Assembly (NCBI GenBank): GCA_037976565.1
Contig: CP137667.1
Span: 31,424,459-31,488,458 of the forward strand
DNA: 64,000 nt
Reading direction: 5' to 3'
Source: Mesocentrotus franciscanus
Taxonomy: Eukaryota > Echinodermata > Echinoidea > Camarodonta > Strongylocentrotidae
The notes under the pieces were generated by a model. That model made no database searches. It saw only the letters and a list, made by a program, of their open reading frames with translations, and was not told where the DNA came from. Numbering within the stretch: the stretch's first letter is position 1; each line of letters opens with the position of its first letter. Shown here piece by piece: positions 32,959-43,456 of the stretch. The position numbers were made by a program, and so were the translations under genes.

Positions 32959-33917
32959 TCTGATAGGGTCTTTGACAGCAGACTAAGCGGTGTAAGAGCT
33001 ACTAACTATAGCGGGTACAAGGTACATACAAATAGGTGTGTGGGACTATACACAGGCTGGACTTTTGCGTTACTGAAATAGTGCTCAGAATTCAACTAAT
33101 TCATCTACTAAATGACCATAATAGACAAGAAACAAGTCAAAGGTAAGGACAAGACTCGGTGCTTAGCAATATAACAGAAATTTTGGATGAAATATCATCA
33201 GGAAAGCCATCTAAATTTGTCACAAATTAGCGACGAACACACCAAATTCAGCGCTGCAATGACGGACAAAACGGCGTAAAATTCAACTTTTCATCCACCG
33301 AATGAATACGAACACTTGCATTATACAATCTTCAATACCTGTATCACCATTATCGCAAACAATAAAATCACAGTCTATATATCTACTGCTAATATATGAA
33401 GACTTACAATATGGTAGGTATTCTGCAATTAAGCCGGCCAGTTTTCGATAGCACGAATGATCACCGGCAATATTAGTTATTACTTAGACATATTGTGTTA
33501 ATTTTCATTGATTTCTTTCATCTGTATAATTTCTTTCATCAGTTTCATGTAATAAGGAACATTACACTTTTTTACAATTTAGTTTATCTTTATTTAATTC
33601 AAAGAACAGACATGCAAAACAATCAAAACATGCAACAAACTTATACGGCAAAAGCCATAGACTCCATGTAGTGGGTACGAGCTTTTGTTTGTTTTGGGGA
33701 CAATCCCCCAATCGCCCACGTCACATTATTTTGGGCGATTTATTGGTGTCATTTGGGCGAGAAAATCAATGATGAACAATTCCTGGTTTTTGGGGTAGTT
33801 TTTTGGTTGTTACGACCTGATTGATTATCATAAAAATCTGAATTTTTTTTTTTTAATTACTGAGGTCATAAGCTTTCCATTAATATAATATTGTATTTGA
33901 ATCCGTTTCTACTTTAA

Positions 33918-34560
33918 GACGTCAACTTGTACCATAGGAAGACGTCATATGGACGTCATATTTACGTCTTTTAGTTAACGAAAGACGTCTTTAAGACGAC
34001 ATAACTTTACGTCAAAAAGACGTAAACTTGCACCCGCATACGTCGTCGTGAGGACGTCATATTTTGACGTGATTTTTACGTCTTATTAGTTAAAGAAAGA
34101 CGTCTTCAAGACCTCAATTTTTACCCAAGAAAGACGTCTTACAGACTTCGTGTATACATTGTATGGACATCAAATTTTGACGTGATATTTACATCTTATT
34201 GATAAAGAATAGACGCCTTCAAGACGGTAACTTGTATCAAAGGTAGACGTCGTACTGACGTCATATATTAATGTGATTTTTACGTCTTACTGGTAAAAAG
34301 ACGTCTTTAAGGCGTTAAATTGTAAAAAGGAAGTCGTCATACAGATGTCATATATTTATGTAGTTTTACATCTTTTAAGTAAAAAATTACGTCTTAAAAG
34401 CATAAACTTGTATCAATAGTTTACATTGTACGGACTTGAATCTTTACACAATTTGTCCATCCTATTAGTTAAAAAGGACATCTTCAAGACGTAAATTTGT
34501 AGCAACGGAAGACATAAGGACACCAATTCGATGTACTTTTATCCTTACATGAGCTTTACG
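33918..34560. repeat. Left GACGTC array, continued
   Basis: Continues the units of 31,790-32,138 on the other side of the TTAA element and becomes more diverged toward 34,560, as AGACGTCTT decays to GACATCTT. Confidence 0.85.
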
Positions 34561-34599
34561 TCTTTTTGTCCTCTAAATGACATCTATATGACCACCTGA

Positions 34600-36440
34600 T
34601 CAAGGAAGAAAGTGTACAAATCACTCATTCTGAGCAATCACACGGTACAATCAAAGCAACAAATATTGCATCACATACGGTAATATATACATGCCAGACA
34701 GAAAGTAATTTTCATATTTTTAATGTACATGTAAATGGTGTGAAGAAGGATAACACAAAACTATAAAATACTTATTTCTATACCTTCTTTTTCTAACTTG
34801 CCTTCTATACGTACAGTGTCTTTCCATCCCCATCCTAATCTCATAATTGATTTTAATAAAGTTAACAGGCCATCACAAAGATATCTGTTTTGTCATAAAA
34901 TGTGCTACTTTTTAAAGATAAACATTACAATTAAAGAACGGTTTTCATTTGCTTTCAAATTAAATTCACTTATCAGTACAAGAAACCATGACATATTATA
35001 TTGCATAATTGGTTAAACTTATAAGTCTTGCGGTTGTGAGAAGCAGGTTAGCAGCATAGAGACTAGGTAAAGCTATACTGATACCCGCAGTTTTTAGTAG
35101 ATAAGCAAACATCACACTGGGAAGCTCCTCACATTCAGCAAAACAGAATAGTGGAAAGCAGGGCATTCATCAGCATAGCTCTACCTCGTCTCCATGCTGC
35201 AAACCCGCTCCTCACAACCACAAGACTGTAATGCAGATAAAGAGTATCAGATAAAACAAAAGGTTGTTGGAAACAAGTCTTACCAGAGAGTCAAGACAAA
35301 TGGCTATATGTCAACAGAAGTAATTGCATTATTAGCAGCACATAATACATCAAGTAAACACAGATGCTCATTCAATATAGAATTTCTGAGCGTGAAAGAT
35401 AAATTCTTGTTACATACAAGGGAATCTCTAAGTTTATGGCAATAATTCATATTCACAGTTTTAAAAAGGCACATGCAAATGAAGTATAAAACTATACAAT
35501 CTATATCACACATAAGAGAAAAATGGCACAAATGATAAACACATGGCTTAGCTTAGTTATCTCTTACACTCAAAAGAAACAAGTTGGCAGCAAGGAAAAC
35601 AGGAGAGCTATGCTGATACCTGCAGAGTTTTCTGATGATGGTTGCTTGCCCGTTGAAACCACGATGTTCGCATTTGGCGATACAGCATATTGGAAAACTG
35701 TGCAGAAATTAGCTCAACTGTACCTATTCTCTGTGCTAGAAACCTGCTTCTTACGGGCACATGACTTAAATATAAGAAAAGGCATTACTGGCAGTGGCAA
35801 CTTTCATTCTTATAAATATCATCAAAGATTTTGTTTGCGAATACAGAAGCTGAAGTATAAAAACACAATTTTGATCAGATTAAACATTCCTGCCAGTACG
35901 ACTGGCTCAATTGGGCAATTCAAGGTGACTGTGCAATAATGATGCAGAAGATATTTCCAACTTTAAGATAAAATAGCAAGCATGATGAAACAGTTTAGCA
36001 CAAACAGATATATTCCATTGCTTATGTCACAACATTCATTTGGCAAGTTTGAAACTCCTGGGGTATTTTCACAAAGAATTAAAATTTAACTTAGATTCAA
36101 TATAGGTAAGCCGTATTGTGCTTTCAAAATCACAGGTACAATCCAACAATTTTATACTTTTAACTACCAAAAATTCTCAAACCACAAAGATATTTATGGT
36201 TTTCTTAGAAGGCGCCACAGTGTGACACCCTTTAAAGACACATAGAAGTCAGCTCTCATGGGGAATTCGACACCGTTCGGTGTTTACCCAATAACAGGTG
36301 TTGTCAATCACCAGGGTTAGCCTTCAGTTTTATGACCATTCGACCTTATGTAATGCTTTGCTTTTCCCTCACCCGATCCGAAGCGGGATCGAAGCTAGAC
36401 TCTCCGAGAGATTAGGAGGTAATTCTTGACTGGCCTACGG
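34600..36440. other. Interior of the 11.36-kb element; no recognised gene
   Basis: Contains a fold-back at 35,024-35,227 and a 138-codon ORF at 35,523-35,939 with no domain I recognise. AGCTATACTGATACC-like sequence near 35,074 recurs near 35,609, so part of this region is repetitive. Confidence 0.45.
35024..35227. repeat. Fold-back element, ~60-bp arms
   Basis: AGTCTTGCGGTTGTGAG at the left pairs with CTCACAACCACAAGACT at the right, allowing one bulged base. The arms continue through AGCAGCATAGAGACTAGGTA and its imperfect complement. Confidence 0.85.
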
Positions 36441-36447
36441 GTTTGCT

Positions 36448-37200
36448 GTGTGCAGATTTGTACTCCCATTAATGTTATTTCCACCAAGTCTGGTGTCAGC
36501 GAATTATGGCCTTCTGCACATGGAAACTGACGATCCACTCACTTTAACAGTTGATTCTCCCAATAAATTTTTGAATTTTCCCCAACCGTTTTCCATCGTT
36601 CGTTCGTACGAAGAATATCAAGGAGTACATCATGATAGGAAGATCCTTATTTATCCAACTGATTGTCTCATCATCGAGCTCCCGAAGTCCAGAAGCACCG
36701 TGAGGGGATTTGTAGATAGGACAAGCATCGATGACATGATCCATAGTTTGGATCTCTCCACAGGCACAGTTTGGCGATGGATCAGCTCCAATTTTATGCA
36801 GGAAGTATTGTGTACGGCCAACTCCAATTCTGATACGGTTGAGGTTGACCCAGCTTTTCTTGAGAGGTCGCTGCCACTTGGTTTTGCACAGGGCTCTGGG
36901 ATGAACTCCTTCAAGTTGGTAGTAGACGAATTCCACTGGTCTGACCAGCGTTTTGCTTTCCAGGTGGGTAAGGTGGAGGGGCTTCTCAAGCGGCAGCTCA
37001 GCAGCCTGTGTTGCAAAGTGTCTTCTAGGGAGACGCTGTCCTTCAAAGGCAGAGGGGGCAGGAACAAGGCATTTATCTCTGTCATGCTTTTGGGCAAGCT
37101 TAGTGTACTGCGCATCTCGTCTGAGCTGAAAATAAGATATAAAACAGGCCTTTAAAAAACTTTCAACACTTAAATGTTTGGAAAAGGTATATAGAGCCAA
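36448..37200 (-). pseudogene. LINE ORF2 C-terminal fragment
   Basis: On the minus strand the frame 37,200-36,544 encodes the post-RT C-terminal region of a LINE. LNRIRIGVGRTQYFLHKIG is followed by a Cys/His knuckle, CACGEIQTMDHVIDACP. That pattern is typical of CR1/Jockey/L2-like polyproteins. The RT palm is absent. A TTTTATTTTCAG acceptor-like sequence lies just before residue LRRDAQYT, so use as an exon cannot be ruled out. It is nested in the 11.36-kb element. Confidence 0.75.
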
Positions 37201-38559
37201 TTCTTTGCTTTGTGATGATTTACATTCACCTAAAATTAAATTAAATTATAATAATATAATTGGGAGAATTAAGGAATTGACCACATCAGTTTTCCCAATT
37301 GTTATCATTAATAATGGTCTTTTCACTCGAACTTTCATATTATCTTTAATTGTACATCTAACATTGAAGTCAATACCTTAGCACCATTATCTCTCATCTG
37401 AACAATGTAACTAAGTCCCTTTATGGCTCGTTCAGATATGATGCTGCAAAACATTCAAAACCGCAGAGTATTTTTAATGTTGACATAAAGTTCAATATGC
37501 TTTACATTTCTGTATATTATAAAACAAAGCTCACTGAATACGCGCAGTCCAAAACATACTTCACTTTACACATAAACCAAATCTGCATCATTTTTAAAAT
37601 TTGTTGGCGGTTCACGTGCCGTACCTGAGCAAGTCTTAATTGCTTAAGAATGGAATCGATTTGTATTGCATTTACCTCACTCAATTTTCTCTATTACCAA
37701 CTTATATCATACACAGGTTTTAGGAACCGATACAAAGGGGTGGGGGTGAGCATGAGACAGAGCATATCAAGTGTACGACATAAGTATATGAAACAGGTCA
37801 ACTTCATAAATAGTAATTACAAATATACGCAAAATACTGATTTTTTTACCCAAATCATTATGTCAGTTTGTAAACCCTGTAATTCGTTAAAATTGCAAGT
37901 GACATGATTCAGTTCTACAGCTTTGCCATTCAGGTTTGTGGCTACACCTCACCCCGCCCCATCCCCTCCCCCCAATCTCTCTCTCTATAATCAATGGAGG
38001 GAAAAAATAACCTGAAATATTTCTTGCAGTTATGCTATCGGGTGAGTGTAGACATCATTTTGGAAATATTCCTCTTCAGCTTGGACTCACGGTTTAGCTT
38101 TTGGGTGGAATCTCCTGTATTATGCACTGCTTTCAGATCCCGGTACATAGGCGCAAAGAATTCTAATGGATGAAGAAAGCAAAAAGAAAGGAATACAATT
38201 AAGAAAAAAACTGTTATATATTTTAAAACTGAAATGTAAACAATTAATTAAATAATGAATTCTGCCAGAAAATTACTGCTTGGTAAGATTTATCAGAAAT
38301 AATTTCTCATTGCTCACAAACATAATGTAAACACACCTTTGGATTTTAAACTTTTGTTGGCAATGCAAAACGTGATTCAGGATTGTTTTTGTAAATTATC
38401 AATACAATTCTAGTTTGCTGATGAGGGTAGAATAAAAGCTCCTTGACCTATGCTGAAGGGAAATAAAAATGTTTGAAACTCGCAAAATATGGTCGGTTAT
38501 TGCAACATACCTGCAGGTTTTAGTGATCTGAAATTAATTGAATTATATATACCGGTATA
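37201..38559. other. Interior of the 11.36-kb element; nothing recognised
   Basis: AT-rich, with a CCCC/CTCT simple tract at ~37,945-37,990. The ORFs are short and without domains. Confidence 0.5.
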
Positions 38560-38736
38560 TATAGTCAAACCTGCTTTAGTGACCACCTGTCTACAAGGAC
38601 CACATTTTTGTTTCCCTTGAAAATGGTTTCTCATTGAAAAATGTACTAAAGGAACCTGTCTACAAAGACCACCTGTCTACAAAGACCACTTTTTGTGTTT
38701 CCCTTGGGCGGTCGCTATAGACAGGTTTGACTGTAT
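38560..38736. mobile_element. MITE with AGTCAAACCTG ends
   Basis: TATAGTCAAACCTG at the left and CAGGTTTGACTGTA at the right form terminal inverted repeats of a ~177-bp element. It contains three copies of GACCACCTGTCTACAA-like sequence. TA at both borders would suit a Tc1/mariner-type MITE. Confidence 0.75.
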
Positions 38737-39845
38737 ATTTGAAACTACCGGTAAGGAAAAATACGCCTTCGAGTGAAATGATCAATTCTGTAGTGTCTAA
38801 TTAGTCGGTGATCATGCACAATATGACAAAAATGTACAAAAATAATACAAGTACATGTACACATTTACCGATAATGGCTTCGACTTTTTCATGAGGCTGC
38901 TGATCCTTAAGGAACATCCAGAAGGCTGAGAGAAAGTAGCATTTTCTGCATGGTACGTCTCACGTCAATCCAATCTATTGTGGCCACAATGTGCTTTGAA
39001 TCCACTGCTTTGACGAAAGATGTTAAAAAGATGCCTACAATTAATGAGAAAATAAATAACGTTAAAACAAAATGAATGGTTGATAATGTATGCATGTGCA
39101 ACACATGTATAGGCCTACTACAAACTTCTTTGTACAGCCTGTGGGGAAAGAATTTTGTTTACCATTTACGGGTGTAACCGATTATTTCCAGATAAAGGCT
39201 TGTGTTTACGGTAGCCTATAGGAACACACCATGAATTGATTAGAATTTATACCATTAAAACAATTTATGGTAACACAAATTTGTGCACGTCTTCAAAGGT
39301 GAAGTTTTTTCTGATACATTTGCTGTCTAAAGACTAAACTCTGTAGAAACGACTTGTTTAAGGTTATATGTATGTGACACAAGTCACAATGCTTTATTCC
39401 TCTGCGCATCGCACTCACAAAGCTCAATTTCCAGACATCTGGGCCCAGTCTTATAAAAAATTGCAATTAATTCAAATCATTTAGCTGCGCAAATAACCAA
39501 TTCTTTTTATTTTTAAAATAATAAAGCACTAAATTCTCAAAACTGACATTACTCACAGCAGATGTGAGGCAGGCGTCGGTAGGCGTACGGTATGCCATTG
39601 TATTGTGCAGCAGTTTGCCGTGAATCACGTGAGAAAGTGTATATTTTAAGCCTTCATTTTTAGGAAAAATAATCCAAAAAAAGATAAGAAAATTGACACG
39701 AAAGGGGTAAGAAACATAACTACTTTTAAATCATGACCATTATTTGAACAATTGATGAAGATTTAGTTGATTTTGGGTTATGTTTTAGTAGGGTATCTCC
39801 ACGCCGTTAGGGTTAGGGTTTTAAAAAATGGATACGAAACTACAC

Positions 39846-40307
39846 TAATAATAATAATTATATTTGCTTATATAGCGCCTAACACTTACTTTATCAGAAG
39901 TCTCTAAGTTACTTAGTAAGCGCTCTACAATAATGCAACATAATTACCCTGGCTTTAGCAGAGCAGCTGTCACGTGCTCTGCATTTCAAGGAATGAATTC
40001 CTACCAGGGCCCGTATTACAAAGAGTTGATATCAATCGTAACTTATTTGCGATTGATATCAATCGCAACCATGTACATAAGAGATAGGAGAATGCAAACT
40101 TGCGATTGATTGGAGGACTTACGATTGATTTGGATCAATCGTAACTCTTTGTAAGACGGGGCCCAGGTCCCCATTTACTTCACCTGGGTGGAGTGTGGCA
40201 AATGTAGATCAATGTCTTGCCAAAGGACATTAGTGCCGCGGCGGGACTCGAACCGCGGACCAGTTGTGATCGACAGTCCGGCGACGTGTCCACTCGACCA
40301 CGACACC
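39846..40307 (-). mobile_element. tRNA-derived SINE (minus strand)
   Basis: The 5' head GGTGTCGTGGTCGAGTGG (minus strand, from 40,307) contains a tRNA A box, TGGTCGAGTGG. The B box GGTTCGAGTCCC follows at 40,254-40,243, ~45 bp downstream, the spacing of a Pol III type 2 promoter. The body (TACGATTGAT-rich) is followed by a 3' tail of (ATT)n/(TAA)n at 39,846-39,860. TACACTA occurs just outside both ends and may be a target duplication. Confidence 0.85.
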
Positions 40308-40344
40308 TCTACATCAATTACACTAGCGCCCAGAATTGTTTGCA

Positions 40345-40406
40345 GAGCAGACCCTATGGTCGGCTTCTGTTTCTAAGTCTAAAGAGAGGAGCCGACCCTA
40401 CCCAAA
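40345..40406. repeat. Dispersed hairpin repeat, copy B
   Basis: Second copy of the repeat at 21,262-21,325: GCAGACCCTATGGTCGGCTT followed by CTAAAGAGAGGAGCCGACCC, same orientation. Confidence 0.75.
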
Positions 40407-40409
40407 TCA

Positions 40410-41229
40410 GACTAATCAGAATATCTAGACCTAGTCAGATTTTATTGAAACTTTCATCAGTTTGCTTCTCTTATTTTTCTACTTTCTTTTAGTTTGAGAG
40501 TAGACTAGATCTAGTTGTATATTCAGGTTGGATTTCCCTTTAAAGTCATGTGTAGGCAAATGAATAAACTTTGCTTCAAATGATGCCCCAACCATGCATC
40601 CCATCAACAGGATCAAGATGTTACATAAAAATACAGCATGGACGTAGTACATACAGCACCAAGCTGCCTGCATTATGACACAATTATCAGTACACGGGAC
40701 TACTTTTGTCAGCAGGTGTTGAAAGTCCGAGCTCACAATCATTAGACATACATATTAAACATGCATGTCAACTTTTCAGAACAGAAAACAGTAACTATAG
40801 ATTTATGTACATTTTGTAAATAAATTAGGTAATTCTAAGACTTACCCATACTGTAGATTAGCAGGGGAAAACAGAGTACTGCACTGTACAATGGCAGCTG
40901 TATAACGGCCATTTACACTCCGATCAGCTCCCAATGCATACTATATATACAGTACATATACACATTGTAATGTATTGTGTAGGCCTACGGCCTTGAGTAT
41001 CACACACACAGCCTTTTTCAAATAGCGAGATTAGAGCATGTTTAGTCTTGATCGATATTGCAGACCTTTGCATGTCAAGATGGTGCACAATCTGATAATG
41101 ACTAATGATTGGGGGCAAAGAAGTTCCCCATTTTCACCTCTGATAATTGCCCTATTTACTCAGTGACAAATGCTCATATTTGATCCTAATGGTTTCTTTT
41201 GGTTTCTACTGTTCTCTTTTTTTTTATAA
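40410..41229. other. Interior of the 11.36-kb element; nothing recognised
   Basis: No gene seen. GGATTTCCCTTTAAAG at ~40,531 resembles the end of the dispersed repeat at 13,053 and 20,025. Confidence 0.5.
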
Positions 41230-42163
41230 AGACGTCAAATGACGTAATAACGTCGTCCATACGACAAAAAAATAATGACAAATAATAGTCTTTGAAAGAC
41301 ATCATATGACATCGTCCACACGACAAAAATTATTACGGAAGAAAATAGACTTTTAAAGACGTCATAATAACGTCGTCCATACAACAAAAATTAATGACAA
41401 TTAATATTCTTCGAAAGACGTCATAATTACGTCGTCCATACGACAAAAAATTCATTGGAAAGAATAGCCTTTTAAAGACGTCATAATGACGTCAAATTAA
41501 CGTCGTCAATACGACAAAGATTATATTGGAAAGAATTTAATAGTCATTTAAAGACGCGTCATAATGATGTCGTAATAACGTCGTCCATACGACAAAAATT
41601 AATGACAAATAATAGTCTTCGCAAGCCGTCATAATTACGTCGTCTATACGACAAAAATTATATTAGCAAAAAATAGTCTTTTAAAGACGTCAAAATGTTG
41701 TCGTAATGACGTCGTCAATATGACAAAAATTATCTTGGAAAAAGTAGTCATTTAAAGACGTCATAATGACTTCGTAATAACGTCGTCATTACGACATAAA
41801 TTTTATTGGAAAAATAGTCTTTTAAAGACGTCATAATGTTGTCGTAATGACGTCGTCAATACGACAAAAATTATCTTGGAAAAATTAATCTTTAAAGACG
41901 TCATAATGACGTCGTAATGACGTCGTAAATACGACAAAAATTATCTTAGAAAAATAGTCTTTTTAAGTCGTCATAATGACGTCGTCAATACGACAAAAAT
42001 TATCTTGGAAAATATAGTCTTTTAAAGACGTCAAAATGTTGTCGTAATGACGTCGTCAATACGACAAAAATTATCTTGGAAAAATAGTTTTTTTAAAGAC
42101 GTCATAACGACGTCGTAATGACGTCGTCAATACGACACAAATTATATTGGAAAAAATAGTTAT
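41230..42163. repeat. Right GACGTC array, first part
   Basis: Units of ~70-120 bp with AAAGACGTCATAATGACGTC, CGTCGTCAATACGACAAAAA and TTATCTTGGAAAAA. TGACGTCA-type words are frequent. Confidence 0.9.
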
Positions 42164-42166
42164 TTA

Positions 42167-42811
42167 GCTCTTAAGCTGCCCCTTTGCAATGCACCCAGTG
42201 CCACAGTGCTAATCCCTATTGTGCCAGCCACTAATCCCCTCTGTGCCAAGTTTGTTTTAGGGTTGGTTCAAGTGCGTGTAGTTTAAATTGTTACTATGTT
42301 TGATCCATTATAACTTCTCATCCGTATGTTGTATAAACAAAAATCGTACATTAAAGTTGTAGGAAATTTAACCCTCTTTCCGTTGATACCAATATCATTT
42401 CATGAATTTGTAATTTTGCTTAAGTAAATAAGTACTATCAGTGAGTTGTCAAACCAATCCGTCGTCTCATTTCCTGCACAAAATATGAGGAGCCATGATC
42501 AAAACTGACAAATTTGATGATAAAATATCGCAATTTTCTCAAGAAAATCCAATGTAACGGTATAAGTGAAGCACGCAAATTCAAAACAACAATAAACCCT
42601 CTACACAAATACAATAAGCTTTTATGTGTGCACGCAATGCGCATCGCACAATAGGCATAAACAATTAGCGTGTGTACTTATGCACGAAAATGTGTACGTG
42701 GCACGCGAGCGAATGAGAGTTTATGTGTGCATGGCAAGCGACCAGAAACCCGATTATGTGAGCGTGGCACGCCAGCGCATGCACGGAACGGTGTTCTTGG
42801 CACGATAAGAG
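42167..42811. mobile_element. Possible 645-bp insertion in the right GACGTC array
   Basis: The interval has none of the GACGTC words of its surroundings. Its ends are weakly inverted (GCTCTTAAGCTGCC against CTCTTATCGTGCC) and flanked by TTA on both sides. The right half is rich in GCGTGGCACG-like words. It is probably a small DNA element, but the repeats are short. Confidence 0.5.
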
Positions 42812-42814
42812 TTA

Positions 42815-43125
42815 AAGACGTCATAACGACGTCGTAATGACGTCGTCAATACGACACAAATTATCTTGGAAAAAATAGTCTTTTGAAGACGCCATAATGA
42901 CGTCGTAATGACGTCGTCAATGCGACAAAAATTATCTTGGAAAAAATAGTTTTTTGAAAGACGTCATAACGACGTCGTAATGACGTCGTCAATACGACAC
43001 AAATTATCTTGGAAAAAATAGTCTTTTGAAGACGACATAATGACGTCGTATGGACGACGTCATAACGACGTACGACGTGTTTACCACTTTACGACCAATT
43101 TATGACGTCTTTAAGACGTCAGTCT
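42815..43125. repeat. Right GACGTC array, continued
   Basis: Same units as 41,230-42,163, running up to the right terminal inverted repeat of the 11.36-kb element. Confidence 0.9.
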
Positions 43126-43135
43126 GCTATCAGGG

Positions 43136-43456
43136 TCCTTTTAACGTCCAAGTACAATTATCCTTAATTAGCACGTTTGAAGTTGAGCCATTATTCCTTA
43201 ATACAGGGCGAGGGGGCATGTAGAGACTAGTTCTATTGTTGTCTTTTCATGATAAATAAACGGTCCGTGGTTGTGAGCTCATTCACGAGAGAGTTGCTAG
43301 ACCCTGTGGTATAGCTCTGTCTCTGACCTCTGTTTTTCTAAAATACTCTACTTTTAAACCTGTTGCCTTAAATAATTTTGCTTTTAACATTTTTATTTAT
43401 TTTTTGCGTATACCGTACACTCTGTTTTAAGAAGAAAAGAAAAACAACACACAACC
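43136..43456. other. Polinton sequence upstream of the polymerase gene
   Basis: Resumes Polinton DNA after the insertion. It probably contains the promoter and 5' leader of the polymerase gene; no specific element is assignable. A fragment GGGGGCATGTAGAGACTAG resembles part of the terminal repeat. Confidence 0.45.

Larger units (their letters stand above)
32143..33913. mobile_element. TTAA-flanked DNA transposon, 1,771 bp
   Basis: The ends AGTAGAAACGGATTCAAATA (about 50 bp of inverted repeat) and its complement are flanked by TTAA at 32,139-32,142 and 33,914-33,917. TTAA target duplication points to the piggyBac or Kolobok superfamilies. The AG...CT ends fit Kolobok better than the CCC ends of piggyBac. 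The empty target can be read in the neighbouring array unit at ~31,945 (GACGTCTTTAAGACGTCAAC). No transposase is present. Confidence 0.9.
31777..43135. mobile_element. 11.36-kb DNA transposon with GACGTC-word subterminal arrays
   Basis: The ends CCCTGATAGCAGA and TCTGCTATCAGGG form terminal inverted repeats (the match resumes as GACGTCTTAAAG). The flanks show TC on both sides, a possible 2-bp target duplication. Both subterminal regions (31,790-34,560 and 41,230-43,125) are dense arrays of the palindrome GACGTC and related ACGTC/GACGT words in units of ~70-150 bp. No transposase is recognised. The middle is filled with other insertions: a TTAA element, a fold-back, a LINE fragment, a MITE and a SINE. 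It lies inside the Polinton's tandem repeat, so it is younger than the Polinton. Confidence 0.85.

Noticed and set aside
31790..34560. A CRISPR-like array because of regularly spaced repeats
   Set aside because: Units are diverged, repeats are internally palindromic on both strands, there are no constant-length unique spacers, and the context is eukaryotic transposon DNA.
39800..39825. TTAGGG repeats that might mark an interstitial telomere
   Set aside because: Only two full units (GTTAGGGTTAGGGTTTT) are present; too short to be meaningful.
40235..40307. A genuine tRNA gene
   Set aside because: The boxes are intact but the cloverleaf is poorly paired, and the sequence continues into a SINE body with a TAA tail, so it is a tRNA-derived retroposon.
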